This document shows positions 43,480 through 52,686 of a stretch of DNA of 56,576 bases, in pieces (position 1 is the first letter of the stretch; the number at the start of each line of letters is the position of its first letter). The translations under genes were made by a program, and so were the position numbers. Origin of the DNA: Chara braunii. Its lineage: Eukaryota; Streptophyta; Charophyceae; Charales; Characeae. Location: NCBI GenBank assembly GCA_003427395.1, contig BFEA01000199.1, positions 1,507,461 through 1,564,036 on the forward strand, in the 5' to 3' direction. The notes under the pieces were generated by a model. The model ran no database searches. It had not been told where the DNA came from and was given only the letters and a program-made list of their open reading frames with translations.

Positions 43480-44815
43480 AAAGAAAAGAAAGACAAATGT
43501 GTTTTGAGTTAAACTCTTGCCCTTGAGTAATATTCAGTTTTTGTCTTCCTTACAGCCCGTGCTTCTTATGGCACGACCAACCGCGTCAGGAGTATCCAAA
43601 TGTACTTCGTTCAGCTAGTAGGACATGAGTCGGGATGCTTGTGGCACCAACTCTCCATACGTTAGTGGCACCTAGGATGACCACTTAAAACAGGATTGCT
43701 AAGGCAGTTTTCATTTTTCGCATGGCGTCAAGAAATAATTTTTTTCCGTGTGGATGCCTTTTCCATTACCCTAAGAGGTGGTCTGGGATACTCCTTCTCC
43801 TCGCCCGAGTACAAAACTCGGATCTCAGAAGTCGGGTCGTCTCCACCGAATCGGCATAGTACCCCCCCGCAAAGAGGTCCATTCTGAGTCGATAACAGGG
43901 TCGACCCCTAAGGCAACGAACCCCCGCCCCAGATGCCTCCTAGAAAAAAGGGAAAGCACCCACACAACAGACAAGTAGAGTCTTGCCACCTAGCGTCAAA
44001 GTAAACTTAGACGAAGAAAGAGGAAATCGTTGAAAGATAGAATCATTCAGACTGACAGGCATAGGTGAAAGAGGGTCATTCGGGAAAGAATGGATAATCT
44101 CAGGGATAAGTCTAAATCCAATTGAATTTTTCTTCCTTGTGCTCGCTTCTTTTTTCTCGTCGTCTTCTTTCTCTTTTATTTATACATAGAACACGAGCAC
44201 AAAGATGAAAAGTCAACCATTCTTTCACCGTCATCACGCTCATCCATTTCAGTCCATTTGCCGTACCTGCAGTAAAAAACCAACGACACACAGACCACCA
44301 TGCATTCCTTTACCATTGTCAGACTCCCAGTCATACACGCAAGAACACACATCCTCTTCCTTTTTTCAATGAACATTCAGTGAAACAGGTCAAAGCAAGT
44401 GTGGGTTCACTCAGGTGTGAAGGGAACTGAGTCAATTTAACTGACCTTGAGTGAAGTTTTAACGGTACACCCAAGAAGACCGTATAAAATTTACGCTCTC
44501 CTGACGTGAAGGTTGTTGTACCCAGTCGTCACCAAAGTGATCGACACTACTCTCTTGTGACAACCGCCTGCCAAGACACCCTCTCAGTACTCAATCACTT
44601 TTCAATAATCCTTGCGGCGTTTTCTAGTTACTCCCACTTGCGTCCAAAGTACGGCGTCTCCCCGGCGTCACCCTCACGCCACTTCAAAATGAAACTACCA
44701 CTTTGACGCACCTCCACTGTGTCAACGTCCCACCTCCACTTAGTGCATAGATACTGTCGTTACTGTCGTAAAATAGCATCGTCACTGCAAGAATATGATA
44801 TTGACGCCGCAAAAA
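43480..44815. other. Unassigned DNA, possible intron and upstream exon
   Basis: 43480-43560 may be an intron of the frame above. Further right nothing is recognised beyond short frames and a few small inverted repeats, such as ACTCAG/CTGAGT near 44411-44432. Confidence 0.35.
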
Positions 44816-44818
44816 AAA

Positions 44819-45130
44819 TCCAACAGCGTTCCCGCACTACTGCTGAAAAAAAACAGAACCGCCGCCGCAACAATCCGGCAGCACTTCCGCACCACCACTG
44901 AAAAAACCAAAACCGCTGCCGCAACAATCCGGCAGCGCTTCCGCACCACCGCAGAAAAAAAACCGTACCGCTGCTGCAAAATTTCGGTAGCACTTTCGTA
45001 CTACCGCAGTAAAACCCGGTCCGCCGCTGCAGAATTTCGGCAGCACTTCCGTACTACCGTAGTAAAACCCGGGGCCCCCGCTGTAAAATTTTGGCAGCAC
45101 TTCCCCACTATAGTGAGAAAATTGCAAGCC
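44819..45130. repeat. About 54-bp tandem repeat, six units
   Basis: Units begin near 44819, 44868, 44922, 44977, 45030 and 45083, with the pattern CAA(C)AATCCGGCAGCACTTCCG ... GAAAAA ... CCGCTGCCG. Several units can fold, e.g. CGGCAG/CTGCCG and CGGTAG/CTACCG (44985-45006). Frames through it give Arg/Cys/Gly repeats and are not proteins. Confidence 0.85.
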
Positions 45131-45440
45131 AAAATTAAAATTTTTTGGGCCCAGGCCGAAATCCCACAGCGCCGCACTGCCGCAGTCCTACAGTACCACT
45201 GGGTCTGTCCCGTGGGACCAGCACCAGCCAGAGGTGAGGGGAGCAGAGTGCTCCCTGCCTTGGCTATGGCTGCCCAGTCCTCCTCCTTGCGCTCCTCTGC
45301 AGTCCTCCAGCCTTTCCTCACGTTGCCTCAGGCAGCAGCTTCAGCAGCCAGCACTCAAGTGTGCTCGTCACGCACTGGCAGCACGAGTGCAATTGTGTGG
45401 CAGTTGGGGGGCAGCTGCCTGTTTTATATTGGCTGAGGAA

Positions 45441-46231
45441 GGCTGGACGTCACTCCAGCCCCCAGGCAAAATCGCGGGCTCACTGTGAGCCCTAGATCTG
45501 CCAAGATCCAGGGTTGACTGTGGCCGCACCACAACCACAGCCTTAGTGTGGGGCAGTTTCTTTAACTGCCCTATTTTATTTTTCTTTTTCTTTTTCCCAG
45601 CTATCTCGGAATCTGGCGAGATAGTTGGGCTCCTGCCATTTCCAAATCTGTTTTACTTTTATTTTTCTGATAAAGGGTTGAAAAGATACAACCCTTTTCA
45701 GTTTGATGTATCTGGACCCTTTTTCCAGGGCAGATACATCGAGGAAAAGGCTGTATCTAGCCTTTTCCTTAGTGACCCTTTAATTTCCAGGCTCCCTTCA
45801 AAAACGAGAGCCTAACAATTACCTCTGGCAGCTTGTGCCAGAGGTAGCACCACGTGAGGACAAATGTCCTCACTCAAAATAGAGAAAAGAAAAGAAAAAA
45901 AACTGACTTTCTAATTTTTGTTGCACTTGGCTTCTTCCTTGGCCAGGTGCATGCTGTTGCATGCAACAGCCCTCCCTTGCTTTCCTCTGCCCCTGAAAAC
46001 GGGGAGGGCAGTTGACATGTTGGGAGGAGTAGGACCTCCCCCTCCCAACTCTCACGTTCTCCTCCCTCTCGCTTCCCTCTTCAACTCCCTCAGTCCCATC
46101 TCCACGCGCACGTCGTGGGCCGCGAGATCTTAGATCTCACGGCCACGAATAATCGTGGCTTTCTAAGTGCGAGGCTGGGTTTGCTCCCACACAGTCTACA
46201 AAGATTGTTTCCACGAGGTAGGTTACCTCGT
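45441..46231 (+). repeat. Chain of about 15 near-perfect hairpins with unrelated stems
   Basis: Successive stems: GGCTGGA/TCCAGCC (45441); GGGCTCA/TGAGCCC (45476); CCTAGATCT/AGATCCAGG (45491); CTGTGG/CCACAG (45518); GGGCAGTT/AACTGCCC (45551); CCAGCTATCTCG/CGAGATAGTTGG (45597); 13 pairs with one bulge (45667-45701); TTGATGTATCTG/CAGATACATCGA (45703); AGGAAAAGGCT/AGCCTTTTCCT (45742); AGGCTC/GAGCCT (45789); ACCTCTGGCA/TGCCAGAGGT (45821); GTGAGGACA/TGTCCTCAC (45854); GCACTTGGC/GCCAGGTGC (45923); an 18-base palindrome (45953-45970); GTTGGGAGG/CCTCCCAAC (46019); about 16 pairs (46113-46148); ACGAGGTA/TACCTCGT (46213). A run of about 18 T follows the last hairpin. Confidence 0.88.
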
Positions 46232-46249
46232 TTTTTTTTTTTTTTTTTT
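46232..46249 (+). terminator. T-tract after the last hairpin of the chain
   Basis: The hairpin ACGAGGTA/TACCTCGT is followed at once by about 18-20 T. If the chain is transcribed on the plus strand by RNA polymerase III, this run would end it. It may equally be an A-tail read on the other strand. Confidence 0.35.
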
Positions 46250-46397
46250 TTACAGTTCCTTTTATTTCGTTTCTTCGTTCCCCGTTTTTCTCTGCTTTTT
46301 ATGCGCCAACGGCCACGTGACGTGGGAAAGCTAAAAACGAAAAAAAAAACGGACAAAAGAAAAGAAGAAAAACAAAATTAAAAAAAAAAAAAAAAAC

Positions 46398-46487
46398 CAC
46401 TTCCATGTTCCAGTGGAAGATTCACTCTCGTTTTGCACATCTCGAGAGTAGTGCAGCGAGGCCCATAGTTCGGGTCCCCTCCTTCTT

Positions 46488-46522
<35 letters not shown>

Positions 46523-46578
46523 AACACAATATGGCATGTATGTTTCCATATTCCAGCGGTAGATTCATTCGATATCAC
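46398..46578 (+). repeat. Hairpin family H2 copies 5 and 6 around (CA)n
   Basis: GTTCCAGTGGAAGATTCACTC (about 46410-46431) and ATTCCAGCGGTAGATTCATTC (about 46550-46570) match the H2 loop block; a (CA)n run (46490-46519) lies between. On the minus strand the same block beside GT repeats occurs near 36.94 kb. Confidence 0.7.
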
Positions 46579-46633
46579 AGGCTGTAGAGGCCCAACCTCC
46601 TAATGAGTCGGTGAAATCCCGACGAAACAGTCT
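46579..46633 (+). pseudogene. Hammerhead ribozyme 3, core mutated
   Basis: Plus strand: stem III AGGCTG/CAGTCT (one G-U), triplet GTA ending at 46586, stem I GAGG/CCTC with loop CCCAA, core CTAATGA (46600-46606), stem II GTCGG/CCGAC, and GAAA at 46624-46627. The invariant G of CUGAUGA is A here, which abolishes cleavage in known hammerheads, so it is scored as a relic. Confidence 0.85.
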
Positions 46634-46638
46634 ATTCA

Positions 46639-47118
46639 GCCCGTTCGTTTTTAACGAACGGGCGTTTTTGTTGGTAACTAAAAGAAAACAAATCTAAAAA
46701 GAAAACAAAAATCTAAAGAAGATCTAAGAAAAAAATAAGGAAAAAAAAATCTTAAAAAATTAAAGCGAACTCACCTCAGAAACGGTTGTCCGCGTTTCTT
46801 CTCTTTCATGCGCCTGAACCTGGGCACTATCAGAGCCAAGTTCGAGCGCAGTAATAGGTCCTACAGCCCGTTTGTTGAAACGAACGGGCATCTAGTCAGA
46901 TCGCAGGTGAGGGGGCAAAATCTATTAAAAAAAAATCCAAATGAAATCGTAAAAAAAATCTAAAATAAATCTCGAAAAAGGAAAAAAAAAAATAACTTAC
47001 CTCCATAGGCAAAACGACTGCCGGTTTTCAACGAACGCCGTCTGGATCCTTTGGGGACTGTAAGTCCCCAATCTTCTTCATACAGCGCCATCAGGCGCGT
47101 TCGTGGATCACCACGAAC
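46639..47118. repeat. Two tandem units with conserved and variable hairpins
   Basis: GCCCGTTCGTT/AACGAACGGGC (46639-46663) and GCCCGTTTGTT/AACGAACGGGC (46867-46890) begin two units, each followed by an A-rich stretch and ending in AC(C/T)TACCTC or CTCACCTC. Further hairpins are GAAACG/CGTTTC (46755), TTGGGGACT/AGTCCCCAA (47052) and GTTCGTGG/CCACGAAC (47099-47118). Confidence 0.75.
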
Positions 47119-47150
47119 TGTTGAAATACAGACCCGAGTTCAGGGAATCG

Positions 47151-47214
47151 AAAAAAAATTCGAACCATTTCTCGATTTATGCGTGTCATCCTTGCGGAGA
47201 GGCCATGCTAATCT
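47151..47214 (-). pseudogene. 5'-truncated U6 snRNA
   Basis: On the minus strand it reads AGATTAGCATGGCC, TCTCCGCAAGGATGACAC, GCATAAATCGAGAAATGG, TTCGAATTTTTTTT. This matches the 3' two-thirds of U6 with only a few changes and keeps the terminal T-run. The sequence 5' of AGATTAGC is unrelated, so the ACAGAGA box and 5' stem-loop are gone. It is far better preserved than the three copies at 7.2-7.6 kb. Confidence 0.88.
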
Positions 47215-47284
47215 CACGCGCGGTTGATCTCAGCCGCGAGATCTTCTTGATCGGACGACCGAGATCGGCCTGCTCCAAAAGGAA

Positions 47285-47373
47285 TTAGCCCGGTAGTTAC
47301 AGTTTCTCAAGGTCGATCCCGGTGTCCGCTGGGTGGTAGTCGGGTGATGTAACCTACTGGGCTAGCTCCTGTT
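47285..47373. repeat. 20-bp imperfect inverted repeat with tRNA-like boxes
   Basis: GGAATTAGCCCGGTAGTTAC (47280s) and GTAACCTACTGGGCTAGCTCC (about 47349-47369) are inverted copies with a few differences, enclosing GGTCGATCCC. Box-A-like TTAGCCCGGTAG relates it to 34682. Confidence 0.6.
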
Positions 47374-47418
47374 TCACACTAAACAGGAGCAGCTCTTCAA
47401 TATGAAGAGCTAGCCCAG
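47357..47418 (+). ncRNA. Mismatch-free three-way junction (candidate structured RNA)
   Basis: Closing stem CTGGGCTA (47357-47364) with TAGCCCAG (47411-47418). Hairpin 1 is GCTCCTGTTT (47365-47374) with AAACAGGAGC (47381-47390), loop CACACT. Hairpin 2 is AGCTCTTCA (47391-47399) with TGAAGAGCT (47403-47411), loop ATA. All pairs are Watson-Crick. The function is unknown. A DNA palindrome of recent origin would look the same. Confidence 0.7.
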
Positions 47419-47420
47419 AT

Positions 47421-47600
47421 GATTCCCCTGCCTGCGGCCTTGCAGGCTCCGCCTGTATGTGGCCTAGCAGGCCTGCCCCGACTGTGGCCTAGCAGGGCTG
47501 CCCTGCCTGTGGCCTGCCAACATTCCTACCCGTGGCCTACCCATACCGGTTAGCCGCGTGACCGCGGCTTGGTCGGCCATTGAACCGGGTAAGCCTTGGT
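47421..47600. repeat. Tandem short hairpins with GTGGCC loop
   Basis: GCCTGC/GCAGGC (47430-47447) is followed by units built on CTGTGGCCTAGCAGG, and then AGCCGCG/CGCGGCT near 47552-47569. About four units of 25-30 bp. Confidence 0.7.
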
Positions 47601-47965
47601 ATTTGCCTATCGGCCCCTAGGCTCGAAGTCAGACCCCGCGGCCCTAGAGAAAACAAAATTTTCCTGCACCTCCTGCGTCGTGACCCTATACCCTGGCGCA
47701 ACCCTCTTTTTACGCGCGGCTTAGCAGCCGCACGACATTACTTTAGGTAGACTAGGTGTAACTCCAGTCTTTCCATGACTGCAAACTACTGCGGCCTTGT
47801 CGAAAAATTCGCGGATGACAGTGTTGACTCCCGCGCGGACGTCAATGTCCCCTTGCGTTGACGACGTCAGGTTCTAAAAAGGTTTAGGTCTCTCAGTCAT
47901 AGCGCTGGTCTGAATAAACGTTTGGCAAACGTCAGACTCATCAAGTCCTTCAATTCAACGCAAGA

Positions 47966-48023
47966 GTCGGACAACGTCCGACGTTCAAAAACACCGGCAA
48001 ATACCCTTGTCAGGGTTTTTGCC
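47966..48023. repeat. Hairpin pair including family H1 copy 3 (minus)
   Basis: GTCGGAC/GTCCGAC (47966-47982) and GGCAAATACCCT/AGGGTTTTTGCC (47996-48023; 11 of 12). On the minus strand the second has the H1 core ACCCTGACAAGGGTA. Confidence 0.8.
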
Positions 48024-48239
48024 CCGACAGCGTCACCTACTCCTTTCCCGTATCCCTTACCGACTACGACTCTCTATTCGACTGCATGTATGGATGCATG
48101 TTACACATCTTCTTGTTTCCTTAAGGAGCAAAACTTTTAGAAAAAATTGAATAAATGTATGATTGAAGTAAGAATCCTGCCTGATTCAGGAAAAGAACCT
48201 AGGAGAACAAAAAAGGAACCTAGTCTGCTTGGTTCTGAA

Positions 48240-49870
48240 ATATAAGGCGGTGTGATGGAGACTCCCGATGGGTCGTCTCACTGCTTGTGTGAGCTAACCA
48301 AGATGAATGACGGGGTACACACCGTGCGAAGTTACCCTGCCATTCGTCCAGCTAAAGTAATAAATTAATGCAAATGTCTGCTAATTTCGACACTTGTGAC
48401 GGGAGGCTGCCGCGCAGTTCTTTCGATTACCTTACAGGCTAGGTCTAGGAAGTAATCCGGTACTACCGTAAGGTCGTCAAGCTGCTTGCATGGAATAACC
48501 AAGGCAAATGATAGGGTACTCGCCGTGCGAGTTATCCTGCCATTCGTCTGACTAAAGTAACAAATTGGTGTAGTGATTGTCTAACTCTGACATTGGTAGC
48601 GAGGAGGTGCCGTGCATCTTCCCTATTGACCTGCAGGTTACATTGACAAAAGACAATTGATCCGGTACTCCCGTGGGGTACACTTCCTCAAAATCATTAA
48701 CAAAAGTCAGTTGATCCGGTACTCTCGTGGGGTACACTTCTTCAATCATTGACAAAAGCAAAGTTAATCCGGTACTCTCATAGGGTACGCGTCTTCAACG
48801 ACTAACAAAGGCAAAAGGTAGTAGAGGCTCCCGTGGGGCTCTCCTATCGAACCAGACTGGGGAGGGAATTGAGTGCTCCCAGGTGAGTACGCGAACTCCT
48901 AAGTCTAGAACGATCCGTCCGACTTCCCGTGAGAGTCGACATACCTTTTGCTCATTTACAGTGCACAGGCCAGTTAGGTGAACTGTCAGGGCAACTCAAT
49001 CAAGAGTTGTTCTTAATCTCCTATGCATCAAACTGGTAGGAGGATGACTCCCGGGTGGGTTGTCCTAATACTTGTTTGATTTGGGGGTCAACTAACGAGG
49101 GGCATGAAAGAGACGATTGTGTTTTGGACAATGGAGGGTTACTCCCGGGTGAGTAACCCTACTACTTGTTCATGTATGGCTAATGGGTGGTATGAGTAGA
49201 AGTTGACGATTTATCTAACGTTAGGCCAGAGAATGGGAGGTCCCCGTGAGGTCATCCCATTATTTCTCTGACTTCAGCTTAACAAGCCTGGTAAGATACT
49301 CCTGTTAGAGGAGGATTTGGTGTGCGCCTGAGTCTACTAACACAGTCCTAGCTCGTCTGACTCTAAAGAAAGTAGCAGGGTGGCTCCCGTAGGGTCATCT
49401 TATTACACTTTTGAGGATAGACAAAACTCTGATCAAGGAGTAATAGGAGGCTTCTGTGAAGACCGCCTATTACTAACTTTAATTCTGTATCGACACCTGG
49501 ATCTGGAATGTTTCTTGCATGTGGGGTCAAGTGTTGAGACGGCTCAACATAGGCCTACTAAATACCTGCTTAACTAATAAAAGGATACTCCCGGGTGAGT
49601 TATCCAATCGCTCGGACTAGAATGCATGAACTGCTTGATTGCATGAGGACTGCATGAACTTTGAGGGGTGACTGGGTACTCCCGTGGGGCGACTCGGCTA
49701 CTCTTCTGACTAACGGAATGTTTGGAATTGATCAAGTAGTGGAAGATTCCCGGGTGAATCAACCTACTACTTGCGTATGTCAAGACAAGAAGAAAAGGAA
49801 AGGAAAAAGGGAGTGCTCCATCGGGAGCGACTCCAAAGGTCCCTAAAAAGGAACGCAGGAAAAGACGAAC
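48240..49870 (+). ncRNA. Array A: about 15 stem-variable hairpins with CCGGGT or CCGT loop (candidate)
   Basis: Hairpins at irregular 50-120 bp spacing share a loop written CCGGGT or C-CGT-G while the stems differ. Examples: AGGGTTACTC/GAGTAACCCT (49135-49160); GGATGACTC/GGGTTGTCC (49042-49065), with outer ATCAAAC/GTTTGAT; CAAGTAGT..GATTC/GAATC..ACTACTTG (49733-49773); GTACTCC/GGGGTAC and GTACTCT/AGGGTAC (about 48691 and 48770); AGTAATAGG/CCTATTACT with inner GGCTTC/GAAGACC (about 49438-49473). No reading frame or known family is recognised. It is scored as a candidate structured RNA or hairpin element array. Confidence 0.7.
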
Positions 49871-50294
49871 ACCGAGGGTAAAAGGAATCGGAGAAAGAGG
49901 ATACCCCGTATAGCCACATTTCATCAGAGAAAAACGTCACTGGTTTGAGTTGATCTCGGTCAGACTTCCGCATAAAGCACCAAAGAGTGTGCTTATCTGC
50001 AAGAGAGAGAATGCAAGGACATAAGGAGGGGAAATATGAGTTTCCCTAAAAGGCAAGAAACTCCTTGAAATAAAAGGAGGAGTGACAGACGGCTCAAGGT
50101 AGAAAGAAGCTAGGGGTTAGACTTTGGGATATTGATCCAAAAACTCACAAACCAGATCTAAGGACTTAACTATTAGGTATCGATAAGTGAGAAATCAAGT
50201 GGGGGTGTTGAATCATTGTTGACCTTTGTGTGTGCAGGTCTTTGCTTGGTCTACTGCAATTGAAGGAGAAGTCCTACATAAGGGACTCGTTTTT

Positions 50295-50314
50295 CTGTTA
50301 TCACTCGATAACAG
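50295..50314 (+). repeat. TGTTAT hairpin closing unit 1
   Basis: CTGTTATC pairs perfectly with GATAACAG around ACTC, followed by GTCGGTCGTCG. The matching site in unit 2 is 54516-54532. Confidence 0.85.
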
Positions 50315-50925
50315 GTCGGTCGTCGCTGATTCAACTTTTCCTCCCTTGACTTGATACCTACATCTAAAGTCAAACCTTGTGGTCAATAAAACTGTCACCT
50401 GTGGTCATTGCCTGAATGGTCCTGGTCACTCCCAAGGGTCATTTGAATCAGTGTGAGGGGGCTGGGCTTGCATCTGAGGAAAGATAGAGCTGTCGTGCAT
50501 GGTTTGAGGAGTGAGGGACAATGTCAATGGTTGATGGTTGACGCTCTTAGTGCATGGCATGTGAACTGTCTTTGCATTATATTGTGCATGTCCGTTTTGT
50601 GCATGATTTGGGTTGGATTGGAATTGACATCGTGAAGAGTCTGGACACTCAGCACTTGTGAAAGTGGGAAGGGTTCCCAGCGGTAATACCTCGATATTCA
50701 TAATCAGTCTTATATATATATCTATGTTATCTGATGATCAGTCATACGTTGAGTAGGGTAGAATATTCTCTTGGTAATGATAAGGTTTGTTTATGATACT
50801 TTGAACATAGTGGTCAGAAGGAGAATGTGTTTTGGGAACACAAGCGGGAATAGACGACCGACTCAAAGTTCGACCTGAATATCTAACGGGTCAATCCTAG
50901 GCGTCTTACCGCACGTACCCCATTT

Positions 50926-51230
50926 TATGCTACAGCGATCGAGCAAATGCCCTCGCCCGACCTACCTCTACTCAGGCATGTAAAAACCTTCGTACGTGGG
51001 TTGGTAGCTCAGCAGGGATACGCCTACCTAAAGGTGGTGACAACCCCTTGGGTAGAGGTAAGTTGTACCTCGCGACGTCTCGACCTGTCGCAGGGCGTCA
51101 TGAGAGGTATAGCACGCGCGCACGGTTGGAGTGGTAACCGGTTCTTTTCAAGATGAAACATCCTGCGTGACACGACCGTGAGGTTCAGCGCTCCCCAGCA
51201 AGGCGCAGGACCGCCGCGCGCGACAACGCT
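50926..51230 (+). ncRNA. Structured module S, copy 1 (candidate)
   Basis: Shares ordered blocks with 56203-56532: ATGCTACAGCGA, CGAG, GCCCTCG, TTCGTAC, TGGTAG, GGGATACGCC, ACC, AAGG, TGACAAC, GAGGTAAGT, CCTCGCG, CTGTCG, AGAGGTAT, CTGCGTGA, GACAACG. Bases between blocks differ, yet opposing arms remain complementary (for example TACCTCTAC/GTAGAGGTA here). GAGGTAAGT also fits a 5' splice site. No known RNA family is recognised. Confidence 0.65.
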
Positions 51231-51249
51231 ACTAGATATGACGTTGTGA

Positions 51250-52640
51250 TACTTATGCCTGGTATTGAGTATTGGCATGGTACCTTGTTGCTACAAGACT
51301 CGAAGGCAGAGTGTCAAGGCCATGCCCGGGATCATCGACTTCATCCCAGCCCGACGGGGCTCTTCGACATTGGGGTGAGTGTAGCGGCTTGGAGCATTGA
51401 GCACGCGGGCCGCCGCTGTCAAGGATTCTGGGTATTACTGTGCCTATCATCGGGCAAGGACAGTGCGGGCTGAATGCTCGCGATCGTACATCTTTTGTTG
51501 CTGTATATGGCTGACTTACTTCAGACAACGAGGAGGTACCGCTGGCACGGCTTAGAAGAGTCGCCTGTTTGGCTAGGCTACTGTTGTTGGGTACTAAAGT
51601 TGTTCACGGTCGCCGTCCGTAGAGGCACTATGCCAAACGAGTTAGAAACAACACACTACCTTGGTTCCTTAAATGCTGCACGCAACTGCTGTGTGGGCGC
51701 AGCGAATTGTTGGGAACTGCTGCTGATAGCAGCCGCTACTGTTGCTGTTAGTTACCACCGGGTACTACTGTTGCGCCTATGGACTGTGTACGGACTGTGG
51801 CAACAGTAGACTGCTGTCATTTTTGTCGACCGTCGTCGTGTACAACTGTTGTCGCTACGGGCGGCCACTGCGTACTGCTGCTGTGTCCGGTGGTTGGGTA
51901 AGAACGACCGTCGTTGGTTATGACTGTGCACAGCTGCTGCTGCTGTTGGTCGGGCACAAATTACTACTACATACTGCGCGCAGGTTGCTGCTGCTACGTC
52001 TAAGGACCACTACAAGCTGTTGTATGGCCGTGATCGGGCTAAGGAGAGGTGTGAGACTTGGGGTAGGTGATCAGACCAGGCAACTGGAGGGTTGGTGCTG
52101 CAATTTGGGAGGTCATCAGGGGGTTGATCTTGACAGTTTGACTTCAAGAGTAGAAGAAGTTGTTACATTGACTTCCATTGCGGGACCCTCGGGCAATTGA
52201 AGATAATAAGGCCCTCTCTCGCGAGTCATAGTGCACCATCCTTGGATCTGAGAGTCTCCAACCTTTCTCTATCTGCCCTTCTCACTCTAAGTCTAGTCTG
52301 TTGGTTACGAGAGGAAGGCGGCAGGCGGGATTGCAACCCGTAGGTCCGCACCAAGACTCTGTGGGGAGTCAACCCACCGATTGCGGGAGCTCTGCTGGAA
52401 CCTAGACGAGGTTCTGGAGGCAGGGAACTATCAGGTAATCCATCACTGTCTGTATAACCCACTACACCCATGTTTGCCTATTCCCCCTGTAGTTTGATTG
52501 ACGTATGCATGCTTGTCCCTATAATTATTGTTTTCTTTTCATGACATAACAAGACTAAGTAAAGGAATGCATGATTAATGTCAGTTTCAACTTCTTTGCC
52601 TAATTGAAAGCAAATTGTGGGGTTGCATCTGGGGGAAGGG
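51250..52640. other. Unrecognised DNA, CTG-rich in part
   Basis: 51660-52020 is rich in TGCTG/TACTG trinucleotides, which makes a 152-codon frame (51742-52200) of Leu/Cys/Arg repeats that is not convincing. The SAP-like block lies at 52377-52445. No gene is supported. Confidence 0.45.
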
Positions 52641-52686
52641 TGGGGGAAAGGATGTATTGCATGAAGTTTGACCGGGTCAACCAAAG

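Noticed and set aside
51742-52200. 152-codon Leu/Cys/Arg-rich frame
   Set aside because: Explained by CTG/TAC-rich sequence.
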